19,345 bases of DNA, from the NCBI GenBank assembly GCA_934215405.1, contig CAKPZU010000027.1, positions 1 through 19,345 of the forward strand, read 5' to 3'. The first letter of the stretch is position 1; every line of letters starts with the position of its first letter. The notes under the pieces were generated by a model. That model was not told the DNA's origin. It worked only from the letters and a program-made list of their open reading frames with translations, and did not search any database. Origin of the DNA: an uncultured Bacilli bacterium. GTDB lineage: Bacteria; Bacillota_I; Bacilli_A; RFN20; CAG-631. Positions 9,283 through 17,077 of the stretch are shown in pieces. The position numbers were made by a program, and so were the translations under genes.

Positions 9283-9322
9283 CACCCAAAATATTTTATA
9301 ATATTTCATGTTTTTTTGGGTG
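9283..9322 (-). promoter_or_regulatory. Inverted repeat covering the ribosome site of the dead cyclophilin-like gene
   Basis: CACCCAAAA at 9283-9291 and TTTTGGGTG at 9314-9322 are perfect 9-base arms separated by 22 bases. Read on the minus strand, the second arm contains GGGTG just before the ATG at 9276, so the pair could be an operator or an mRNA hairpin hiding the ribosome site. The AT-rich interior contains TATAAAAT. Confidence 0.4.
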
Positions 9323-9463
9323 CTTTATTGCTTTTAATTAATTTTTATATAATTCACTTTATGACATTTGCCATATTGCAAATTAATATGTGGCAATCCT
9401 GTTTTATACATTTTATATTGATAAATTATAAAAATTTAGTAGTATAAGAAATATATATTGTGT
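9323..9463. other. AT-rich divergent intergenic spacer
   Basis: This non-coding stretch lies between the decayed minus-strand genes and the + strand ATPase. I see no open gene. It contains a short palindrome, ATTTGC at 9366-9371 and GCAAAT at 9378-9383. Overlapping it is a longer bulged inverted repeat (TTGCCATATT at 9368-9377 against AATATGTGGCAA at 9385-9396). Either could be a binding site, but nothing identifies the protein. Confidence 0.4.
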
Positions 9464-9469
9464 TATAAT
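9461..9469 (+). promoter_or_regulatory. Extended -10 promoter for the ATPase gene
   Basis: TGTTATAAT combines a TG extension with a perfect TATAAT box at 9464-9469, which can work without a good -35 element. No convincing TTGACA is seen 17 bases upstream. It sits 57 bases before the ATPase start. Confidence 0.6.
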
Positions 9470-9471
9470 TT

Positions 9472-9504
9472 ACATGAATTAATTCTTGTAGAATTTATTC
9501 GTGT
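9472..9504 (+). promoter_or_regulatory. Long palindrome in the ATPase leader
   Basis: Two 15-base arms (9472-9486 and 9490-9504) with 13 of 15 positions complementary surround a TGT centre. It starts three bases after the -10 box, so it either overlaps the transcription start as an operator or forms a hairpin in the 5' leader just ahead of the AGGATGG ribosome site at 9509-9515. Confidence 0.6.
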
Positions 9505-9525
9505 AAATAGGATGGTGAAATTTTA

Positions 9526-10902
9526 ATGTTTATTGGACGTGAAAAAGAACTTAACATATTAAAAAAAATGTATCAAGAGAAAGAATTAACTGGTGCCATT
9601 ATTTATGGTAGAAGAAGATTTGGAAAATCTACATTAATAAAGGAATCTAGTAAAGATTTTGATGGTATATTCATATATTACCAATGCTTAAAGGCTGTTG
9701 ATTCCATAAATGCTAATGGCCTAAAAAATGTTGTAAGTGAAAAAGTTAATAACACTTTTTTATCAAAAAATTCGTCGTTTGTTGAAATTCTTGATTACTT
9801 ATTTGTTACTTCATTGAATACACCAATACTTTTAGTTCTAGATGAATACTCTTATTTGCTAGATATTGATTATATTAGTTCATTTATTCAATCAAGAATT
9901 GATATGTATAAAAGTACCTCTAAGATGAAAATAATTCTTTCAGGTAGTTATATTGACATTATGGATCATTTGCTTGATAGCTCTAATCCTCTTCATGGAA
10001 GATTTAAATATAAAATAAAGCTAGAAGCATTTAATTACTATGAGTCTAGTAGATTTTATAAAAATGTATCTAATGTTGATAAGATTAATTACTATTCAGT
10101 ATTTGGAGGAGTTCCTTATTATTTAAGTATGATTGATACTAATAAATCTTTTGAAGATAACATAAAGGATTTATTATTAACTGAATTTGCACCACTTGAT
10201 AATGAAATCAATGCAACTATGAAGGATGAATATACAAAAGTTGAAAATGCATCATTATTAATGGATTTAATTTGTAATAATAAACATTCATATACTGATA
10301 TTAAAGCAGTGTTTAATAATAATGCTTTAAAATGCGATGTTACATATCTTTTAAATCAATTAGTTAATATGAAATTTATTAGTAAGACATATTCTTTAAA
10401 TGATAAAAATGAAAAAAAGGCATATTATGATATAGATGATAATTTATTCTCATTTTATTTTAAAATCATTTATCCAACCTTAGCATATAAATCAATTCTT
10501 TCAGTTGATAAGTATTTTAATTTTATAAAAGATAAGATATATTCAGAATATATCCCTTTGAAATTTGAAAAAATATGCAAAGAATTTTTATTAAAGGAAA
10601 ATAAAGATAATAAATTTGAGCCACCACTTTTATTAATTGGCTCTTACTCATATAATAACGCTAAATTACATACAAATGGTCAATTTGATATTGTTACATT
10701 TGATGGAAAATATTATACATTCTATGAATGCAAATTTACAAATTCAAAAATTGATAAAAAGGTATATGATGAAGAAATAAAACAACTTAAAATTGCTAAT
10801 ATAAGTGATTATAAACTAGGCTTCTTTTCAAAAAGTGGCTATAGCGATGATAAGGCATTAAAGGATTGTAAGCTATTTACTATTGATGATTTATACAAGT
10901 AA
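9526..10902 (+). CDS. AAA-type ATPase with C-terminal DUF234 nuclease-like domain
   Basis: A 458-residue P-loop ATPase of the Archaeal-ATPase/DUF234 type, widespread but functionally obscure. The nucleotide-binding domain is about 1-210. Walker A is YGRRRFGKST (Lys34), Walker B is LLVLDEYSYLL (Asp106, Glu107), and the sensor-like strand is IILSGSY at 137-142. A winged-helix-like middle follows at about 235-310. The C-terminal DUF234 region carries a PD-(D/E)XK-like set, Asp388 in GQFDIV and Glu401/Lys403 in YECKF, so a nuclease-type fold is plausible, although activity is not established for this family. It has no signal peptide. It stands alone with its own promoter and terminator and shows no obvious tie to sugar use, so it may be a mobile or defence-associated passenger; that is inference. 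Start supported by AGGATGG at 9509-9515. Confidence 0.85.
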   Translation: MFIGREKELNILKKMYQEKELTGAIIYGRRRFGKSTLIKESSKDFDGIFIYYQCLKAVDSINANGLKNVVSEKVNNTFLSKNSSFVEILDYLFVTSLNTPILLVLDEYSYLLDIDYISSFIQSRIDMYKSTSKMKIILSGSYIDIMDHLLDSSNPLHGRFKYKIKLEAFNYYESSRFYKNVSNVDKINYYSVFGGVPYYLSMIDTNKSFEDNIKDLLLTEFAPLDNEINATMKDEYTKVENASLLMDLICNNKHSYTDIKAVFNNNALKCDVTYLLNQLVNMKFISKTYSLNDKNEKKAYYDIDDNLFSFYFKIIYPTLAYKSILSVDKYFNFIKDKIYSEYIPLKFEKICKEFLLKENKDNKFEPPLLLIGSYSYNNAKLHTNGQFDIVTFDGKYYTFYECKFTNSKIDKKVYDEEIKQLKIANISDYKLGFFSKSGYSDDKALKDCKLFTIDDLYK

Positions 10903-10905
10903 AAT

Positions 10906-10945
10906 AAAAGGTATTAGAAGATAATTTAAAATTCTAATACCTTTT
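10906..10945. terminator. Bidirectional terminator between convergent genes
   Basis: Perfect 13-base arms, AAAAGGTATTAGA (10906-10918) and TCTAATACCTTTT (10933-10945), enclose a 14-base loop, with T-rich sequence on either side. It lies between the ends of the + strand ATPase and the - strand operon and should serve both. Confidence 0.87.
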
Positions 10946-10954
10946 GTTCTTTGT

Positions 10955-12394
10955 TTAATTTTTATTAATCCAAATATCAGCTGAATAGTTTTTCCAAATT
11001 GTAAAATATATTGTATAAGTGCCATCCTCTAGCACTTTAATATCCTTAGAAGTGTCACTTAATGCTTGGAGATACTTACTTTTAGCTTCACAATCATTGT
11101 TAATAAAATCAAAATTATACCAACGATCCTCATCACCCTTTAAGCAAAATACAAATACATCATCCTTTTTTAAAGAAATAGTAACAACATATTTTTCAAG
11201 AGCATCTGGATTATCATTGTTTAAAGTTAATTTAATTCCACTATCAATACTATAGCTACCTTCCTTTGTTAAATATGAGCCATAGCCAACCATATAAGCA
11301 TCATCAAAATTTTCATCCTCATATGTTTCTAAAACATCAATCCAAATTTCAGCTGAATAATCCTTCCATACTGTAAAGTAAATAGTATATTTACCAGAAA
11401 TGTTAACCTTAATATTATCATCACTATCAGATACCTTTATAAAGTTATTGCCTTTAGCACTACAACTATCAAGAATTTGATTATAGTTATACCATTTTTC
11501 TTCACTACTCATTAAGTGGAATGCCATAACATCATCCTTTTTAAATGTTGCTGTTGCTACATATTTTTCAAGAGCATCTGGTGCATCATCATTTTTATAT
11601 GTTAATTTAATACCTGTATCATTACTCCATGCACTTTCTCCTGTTAAATAAGAACCAGTTCCAACTATATAAGCATCATCAACTTTAACTTCAGGTAAAG
11701 TATATGAATTAACATCAATCCAAATTTCAGCAGAATAATTTTTCCAAACTGTAAAGTAAATTGTATAATTTCCTTCAATTAATGTACGAATATTATTATC
11801 GCCCTCATTTTCAAAGAATTTTCCGTCATAGTCTTTAGCAACAACATTTTTGATGTCGCTTGTTCCATACCATCTATCTGGTGATGAAAGTAAATGCATC
11901 ATAAATACGTCACCAATCTTTAAATCTATAGTTGTAACATATTTTTCAAGAGCATCTGGAGCATCATTTACTAAGTCAAGCTTAACTCCACCTTCATCAT
12001 TCCAGTTCTTATTATCATTTACGTATGAGCCGTAGCCTACCATGAAGGCATTATCATAATGGATTTCTTCACTTGATGATTCTTCAATGCTTGAGCTTTC
12101 TTCAATGCTAGAACTACTTTCTTTTTCACTTGAAGATGATTCTTCAATACTAGAGCTGCTTTCTTTTTCACTTGAAGAGTATTCTAAAGTGCTAGAACTA
12201 CTTTCTTCAATACTTGATGTTTCATCACTATTAGTACTGCTTTCATTTATTGTTGAGCTTACTTCATTTTGTGATGAATTATCTACAATCGTTGAACTAC
12301 TTTCTTCATTTGAAGAAACATTACTTGTTTGATTATTACAAGCAATTAAAGAAAACGACATAAAAGCAACTAAAATTTTTGTAAACTTTTTCAT
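10955..12394 (-). CDS. Lipoprotein with Ser/Glu-rich stalk and three ~125-residue binding-like repeats
   Basis: Membrane-anchored surface lipoprotein, 479 residues, last gene of the minus-strand operon. The signal peptide ends in the lipobox LIAC, with Cys19 as the lipidated residue. Residues 20-112 form a low-complexity stalk of repeated ESSSSIEESSSSEKE blocks that would hold the rest away from the membrane. Three tandem copies follow, starting near 113, 239 and 364. Each has AFMVGYGSY or a variant at its start, DALEKYV, a GD(V)F segment, RWYG/KWYN/RWYN and TIYFTVWKNYSAEIWID or a variant at its end. The Trp/Tyr-rich beta pattern resembles carbohydrate-binding modules of the starch- or SusE/F-binding type, but I cannot assign a family. 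Its place 16 bases after GH127, with an AAAGGAG site, suggests it captures the glycan this operon digests. Confidence 0.75.
   Translation of the reverse strand: MKKFTKILVAFMSFSLIACNNQTSNVSSNEESSSTIVDNSSQNEVSSTINESSTNSDETSSIEESSSSTLEYSSSEKESSSSIEESSSSEKESSSSIEESSSIEESSSEEIHYDNAFMVGYGSYVNDNKNWNDEGGVKLDLVNDAPDALEKYVTTIDLKIGDVFMMHLLSSPDRWYGTSDIKNVVAKDYDGKFFENEGDNNIRTLIEGNYTIYFTVWKNYSAEIWIDVNSYTLPEVKVDDAYIVGTGSYLTGESAWSNDTGIKLTYKNDDAPDALEKYVATATFKKDDVMAFHLMSSEEKWYNYNQILDSCSAKGNNFIKVSDSDDNIKVNISGKYTIYFTVWKDYSAEIWIDVLETYEDENFDDAYMVGYGSYLTKEGSYSIDSGIKLTLNNDNPDALEKYVVTISLKKDDVFVFCLKGDEDRWYNFDFINNDCEAKSKYLQALSDTSKDIKVLEDGTYTIYFTIWKNYSADIWINKN
12067..12190 (-). repeat. Coding tandem repeat in the lipoprotein stalk (about 42-bp period)
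   Basis: The stalk is encoded by near-identical tandem DNA units. On the + strand, CTTTCTTTTTCACTTGAAGA occurs at 12117-12136 and again, identically, at 12159-12178, exactly 42 bases apart, with similar shorter units on both sides. The period is a multiple of three, so gain or loss of a unit would change stalk length without shifting frame. Confidence 0.7.
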
Positions 12395-12410
12395 ATTTTT
12401 CTTTTCTCCT

Positions 12411-14234
12411 TTATTTTTTGTTTACCCAAACTAACATATCTGTTTCATCCCTATTAGCAAAAGTATAATAAGGAATAAAAACTAATTCTTGCTTAATAAG
12501 CTTATATGATTTAGCATATGGCTTATTACTATTTAGCTTTCTATAGCCCTCTACTTTAAATATGTTCATTCCATATTCTTTTTTATATTCTTTACTAATA
12601 TTCTTTAAATCCTTAATGAATAATGAATTTAAATCACTACCATTATCAATTTCCTCTAAGCAATAAACAATTGGCCCATTAATTAAGCAGACCTTGTTAG
12701 CATCACTTACATTTAATGGATTAGCACTTATTAATAATGGTGATGTTATAAATTCTATTTCTATATTACTTTCACCATTATTTAAGCTAAATACTAAATA
12801 TCCTTTTTCTTTACTAAATGCTAAGCCATTTACTATAATTTCTTTTGCATATTCTGGAATTCTAACCTTTATTATTTGCTTTTCTATACAATTAATTTTT
12901 AAACTAATTTTAAAATCATGAGGATACATAGAATCCATAATAATATTAGTATTATTTATTGTTGTTTTACTTGAAATAAATTGGTTAACATAAATATCAT
13001 TATCCTTAGTAAAATAAATATATTTAGCAATTGAAGCAACAAAGCGAGCAATATTTGGAGGACAACAAGAGCACTCAAATAATTCAACTCTTTTAGTTAT
13101 TGGTAGCTTTTGTCTCCATATATCTATAACTGATGTTTCTTTATTAATTTCTTTGCGTCTTATTTCTAAAGGATTTTCATAAAAGAATGCTTTACCATCT
13201 AATGATGTTGATGATAAAAAGCCATTATATAAAATCCTTTCTATTTGATCATGTATTTTATGATTTAGTGTTATAGCATATAAATCAAGCATAAACATCA
13301 TTTCACCAATTGAAGCACATGATTCACTATAGGCTGTTAAATTATTTAAATCATATGGAATAGTCAATATTTCACCGATTCTATATGAACCAATTGAGCC
13401 TGTTATATATTGCTTTGTTAATAAGTCGTTATATAATGTATTTAAAGCTTTTATAACTTTAGAATCATTATTTATTAAAGCATACTTACTCATAGCATCA
13501 TATAAATACATTGCTCTTACAGCATGACCTTCAACGCTTTTTAAATTTCTTATTGTTTCATTATCTTGAGCATATCTACTATTAGCAAAATCTTCATAGG
13601 TATCTAATTTATTATTAGCTCTTGCTTCTAAGAAAAAGGCAGCTAAATCATAATATTTTTTATTATTAGTATATTCATAGAGCTTAAGTAAGGCTAGTTC
13701 TATTTCTTCATGACCTGGTGTTACAAATTTAGTGTCTTTATTTTTAACAAATCTTAAAATAACATAGTCAATATATTTAAAGGCTACCTCAAGTAAATCT
13801 TTTTTATTAGTTGCTTTATCATAGGCAATTGCTGCTTCAATTAAATGACCTAGATTATAAAGTTCATGGTCCCCTCTTTTACTAAAGGCTAATTCCTTAA
13901 AATTTAATTGATAATAAGAATTAAAATAGCCATTTTCTAATTGATGATTTTTAATATTTAAAATCAAATCATCACATAATTCTTCTAAATCCTTATAATC
14001 ATTTCTATTTTTTAATAAAACATAGGCAATAGCTTCAATTAATTTAAAGCTATCACTATCATAATAACGATGGCTTAAATTATTCTTTTCATTAAAAGTA
14101 AATCTTAAAGCAGCAAGACGGGTGCTTTCAAATCTTTTTATTATATTTGGAATTGAATTAGTTATATTTAATTTATATCTATCATTCCAAAATCCATCTA
14201 ATAAATCAACATTATTAAAATCAACTATTGGCAT
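12411..14234 (-). CDS. GH127 beta-L-arabinofuranosidase
   Basis: A 607-residue GH127 (former DUF1680) enzyme; characterised members remove beta-L-arabinofuranose, for example from hydroxyproline-linked arabino-oligosaccharides of plant extensins. It opens with the family's LLDGFWNDR block. The (alpha/alpha)6 barrel carries GHEEIELALLKLYEYT, EGHAVRAMYLYDA and TGSIGSYRIGE. The zinc-thiolate active site is intact: Glu304 and Cys306 in YSESCASIGE, and Cys390/Cys391 in ECSCCPPN. By analogy with Bifidobacterium HypBA1, Cys390 would be the nucleophile. The C-terminal beta domains run from about 410. There is no signal peptide, so it acts on imported oligosaccharides. The ATG lies inside the end of the GH2 gene (14-base overlap) with an AAAAGGAG site six bases away, indicating translational coupling. 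Confidence 0.92.
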   Translation of the reverse strand: MPIVDFNNVDLLDGFWNDRYKLNITNSIPNIIKRFESTRLAALRFTFNEKNNLSHRYYDSDSFKLIEAIAYVLLKNRNDYKDLEELCDDLILNIKNHQLENGYFNSYYQLNFKELAFSKRGDHELYNLGHLIEAAIAYDKATNKKDLLEVAFKYIDYVILRFVKNKDTKFVTPGHEEIELALLKLYEYTNNKKYYDLAAFFLEARANNKLDTYEDFANSRYAQDNETIRNLKSVEGHAVRAMYLYDAMSKYALINNDSKVIKALNTLYNDLLTKQYITGSIGSYRIGEILTIPYDLNNLTAYSESCASIGEMMFMLDLYAITLNHKIHDQIERILYNGFLSSTSLDGKAFFYENPLEIRRKEINKETSVIDIWRQKLPITKRVELFECSCCPPNIARFVASIAKYIYFTKDNDIYVNQFISSKTTINNTNIIMDSMYPHDFKISLKINCIEKQIIKVRIPEYAKEIIVNGLAFSKEKGYLVFSLNNGESNIEIEFITSPLLISANPLNVSDANKVCLINGPIVYCLEEIDNGSDLNSLFIKDLKNISKEYKKEYGMNIFKVEGYRKLNSNKPYAKSYKLIKQELVFIPYYTFANRDETDMLVWVNKK

Positions 14235-17076
14235 ATGCTTCTCCTTTTATTTCAAGTGTAAATTTAATATTTTTATCAGTAAGCTTATAAATATTATTAA
14301 GCTCTGGTCCACAAGAATAGGAACCAATTCCACTCATTTTATAATCTAAGCATAAAATATTTTTATTATTTTGCTTTAATTTGTAATTATGCTTTTTATT
14401 TATTAATTCTTCTATCGTATAAGGAAGATATGAAAATGAATTCATACCATTAAAGGTTAATTTATTTTCTTTTTCTTTTATTATTAGATAAGTGGCTAAA
14501 TGAGATTTTGTTTCCTGTGGCTTTATATATTCAATATTTTTTGATATTTTATCATTATAAATATTAAACATATCTAAGTGATGCTTATCAACATATGATT
14601 CATCCTTGCCATAGCCTATATAAGTAAAATCTTTATATTTTTTGTTTACATTAAATAAGTAACCAAAGCGTGGTAAATAATCAATTTTTTCATCAACATC
14701 AAATGTTGAATCAATAATTAGCTTTCCTTCTTTATTAAAATAGTAAGTAATACTTCCCTTTAAGATGTTTTCTATTTCAATATTTGCTATTAGCTTATTA
14801 TTAATAATTTCATAATTATTTAGCTTTACATGATAATTAAAGAATCCATAATTTTTCCATTTGTCTAGTTCATATTGATCATTATAAATAGGAGCTCTTT
14901 TTATGTTTAAGAAACAATTACTTAATAATGTTATGTTATTTTCCTTATAATAATTAATTAGGCCAGTTTCTTTATTAATAGATATTAAGGCTTGTTTATT
15001 TTTTAATAATATATGCTTATTATATTCTTTAATTATAGTACCATTTAAAGCATTTTTATTTATCTTTTTATAGTTAAAATCCTTAGTAATAAATGAATTA
15101 TAAGAATATAATTTATTGTTATTATAAACCTTAAAATTATAAACACAATTTGTTTTGCTTGTTTTACATAAAAGCATTTTTTCTTTAGCTTTTAAGTAAA
15201 TATTATTAAAGCTATATTCTTCATTAATATCCTTAAAATTAGTTATTTGAAGTAAAACCTTAAAGTCTTTATTAATATCTTTAAAATCAAAACGATTATA
15301 TAAATAAAACTTATTTCTTTCTTTTTTAACAATTACTTTAGCAAAGGCTTGCTTAACTTCCTTTATATTTGTTTTAATATTTCTTTTATAACCAACTAAG
15401 CCATCAACGCAAAAATTACCACTATGTACTTTTTCATTAAAATCACCACCATAGCCTGGCTTTTTATAATTTAGGTTAATTGGAAATAAATGATCATTAA
15501 ATTCCCAAACAAAGCCACCCATTACTCTATTATGTTTATAAAAATATTCACTATAATCATAAATATCACCACAAGAATTTCCCATAGCATGAGAAAATTC
15601 ACATAGTAAGATAGCTTCCTTGTTATTCTTTAATAGCTCATCCATTTTTTCAAATGAATAATACATTTTTGAAATAAAATCTAATTTATAATTGTTTTTA
15701 ATAGGATCTTTTGTATATGTTGATTCATAGTGTATTAAGCGAGATGGATCTAATTTTTTCATTTTCTTTAAGGCATTTATCATAACGCTACCAAATCCAG
15801 CCTCATTACCTCCAGAAAAGCTAATTACACTGCATCTATTAAAATCTCTCGTCATCATTCTATTTATTCTATCTTCAATAATATCCTTAAAAATAATATT
15901 ATCAGTAATAGTATCAAAATCATTTGCATTATAAGTGCCACTAATTCTTACAATTCCATGGCATTCAATATCAGCTTCATCCATTACATAAAAGCCTTGC
16001 TCATCACACAAATATAATAATTCAGCAGAAGGAGGATAATGCGATGTTCTAATAGCATTGATATTATGCTCCTTCATTATTTTTAAATCTTTTTTATAAT
16101 CAGAAAGCGATAAATAATAGCCTGTTTTATAATTACTATCATGATGATTTACACCAAGTAGTTTTATTTTAGTATTATTAAGATTTAAGATATTATTTTT
16201 TAAATTGACAAAACGTATTCCTAAATAATCATAAATTACTTCATTGTTGATTATGAATTTAAGTAGATATAAAAATGGATATTCATTACACCACATTTTA
16301 GGATTTTTTATAGTAAACCTTATAGCATTTTCGTTTGTTTTAATGTTAACAATTTTTTTGCTTTTATCTAAAACAATTATTTCTTTATAAAGATTATAAT
16401 CATCCTTAAATGCTATAGTAACATTAACATCGTCCTTATGTTTTAAATAAGTAATTTTATAGCTTTCTATATGCTTTTTTTCTCTTTTTAGAATATAAAT
16501 ATCTTTAAATAAGCCTGATAATCTTATTTTATCTTGGCATTCAAAATAAGTGCCAACGCAAACTTCATAAACAAATACTAATACTTCATTATCACCATTC
16601 TTTAAAAATTTAGTAATATCAAATTCGCTTGTTGCGTGGCTTACACTGTCAAAGCCTACAAATTGCTTATTAATATATAAATATAAACAGCTATCTTTAC
16701 CTTCAAAATTAATATAATATGAAGAATTATTATCAATGTTTATATTAATATTTTTACGATACACACCATAATTTGAATCATCAACAAATGGTGGCTTTAC
16801 ATCTATTAAATAATAATCATTAACATAAACTACCTGACCATCATTATAATATTGGTAGTTTTTAGGAACATCAACTATTTTAAAGCTATCTTTTTCATTA
16901 TATTTTTCATTTTTTAAATAGTATTTAAATTCCCATTTACCATTTAAATTAATAAATCTACTACCATTTTTATAAACACTTCTTCTATCATTTATAGACT
17001 TTGGAATATAAAAGTTTCTTTCAGCACATTTATTAACACTAATATACTTTATGTCCTTATGAAATATATGCTCCAT
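14221..17076 (-). CDS. GH2 beta-galactosidase (LacZ-type), cytoplasmic
   Basis: A 951-residue five-domain GH2 enzyme that releases terminal beta-galactose from imported oligosaccharides. The N-terminal jelly roll is about 20-210, with FINLNGKWEFKYY and GVYRKNI. The catalytic barrel includes IKLLGVNHHDSN, NAIRTSHYPPS and MDEADIECHG, the acid/base Glu425 in SFSGGNEAGFG and the nucleophile Glu493 in CEFSHAMGNS, then GGFVWEFNDH. The C-terminal small-chain domain ends with the family's GIGSYSCGPE signature. The acid/base loop differs slightly from the common WSLGNE. It has no signal peptide. Its start is one base after the upstream stop, with only AAAGG at 17092-17096 inside the preceding gene, so it probably relies on translational coupling. 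It is the only gene here ending in TGA. A galactoside is the likeliest substrate; another beta-hexoside is possible. Confidence 0.93.
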   Translation of the reverse strand: MEHIFHKDIKYISVNKCAERNFYIPKSINDRRSVYKNGSRFINLNGKWEFKYYLKNEKYNEKDSFKIVDVPKNYQYYNDGQVVYVNDYYLIDVKPPFVDDSNYGVYRKNININIDNNSSYYINFEGKDSCLYLYINKQFVGFDSVSHATSEFDITKFLKNGDNEVLVFVYEVCVGTYFECQDKIRLSGLFKDIYILKREKKHIESYKITYLKHKDDVNVTIAFKDDYNLYKEIIVLDKSKKIVNIKTNENAIRFTIKNPKMWCNEYPFLYLLKFIINNEVIYDYLGIRFVNLKNNILNLNNTKIKLLGVNHHDSNYKTGYYLSLSDYKKDLKIMKEHNINAIRTSHYPPSAELLYLCDEQGFYVMDEADIECHGIVRISGTYNANDFDTITDNIIFKDIIEDRINRMMTRDFNRCSVISFSGGNEAGFGSVMINALKKMKKLDPSRLIHYESTYTKDPIKNNYKLDFISKMYYSFEKMDELLKNNKEAILLCEFSHAMGNSCGDIYDYSEYFYKHNRVMGGFVWEFNDHLFPINLNYKKPGYGGDFNEKVHSGNFCVDGLVGYKRNIKTNIKEVKQAFAKVIVKKERNKFYLYNRFDFKDINKDFKVLLQITNFKDINEEYSFNNIYLKAKEKMLLCKTSKTNCVYNFKVYNNNKLYSYNSFITKDFNYKKINKNALNGTIIKEYNKHILLKNKQALISINKETGLINYYKENNITLLSNCFLNIKRAPIYNDQYELDKWKNYGFFNYHVKLNNYEIINNKLIANIEIENILKGSITYYFNKEGKLIIDSTFDVDEKIDYLPRFGYLFNVNKKYKDFTYIGYGKDESYVDKHHLDMFNIYNDKISKNIEYIKPQETKSHLATYLIIKEKENKLTFNGMNSFSYLPYTIEELINKKHNYKLKQNNKNILCLDYKMSGIGSYSCGPELNNIYKLTDKNIKFTLEIKGEAYANS

Positions 17077-17077
17077 A

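Noticed and set aside
12087..12332. Leu/Ser-rich open frame on the + strand opposite the lipoprotein stalk
   Set aside because: It is the complement of the repetitive ESSS-coding sequence, has no ribosome site and lies wholly inside a convincing gene.
14221..14223. TGA possibly read as tryptophan (Mollicutes-type code)
   Set aside because: All Trp codons seen in conserved motifs are TGG, no gene contains internal TGA, and this TGA gives the expected GH2 C-terminus. A TAA two codons later means this one site cannot prove either reading, but nothing supports recoding.
14122..14349. + strand open frame across the GH2/GH127 overlap
   Set aside because: It spans the overlap of two strongly supported minus-strand genes, lacks a ribosome site and has no recognisable content.
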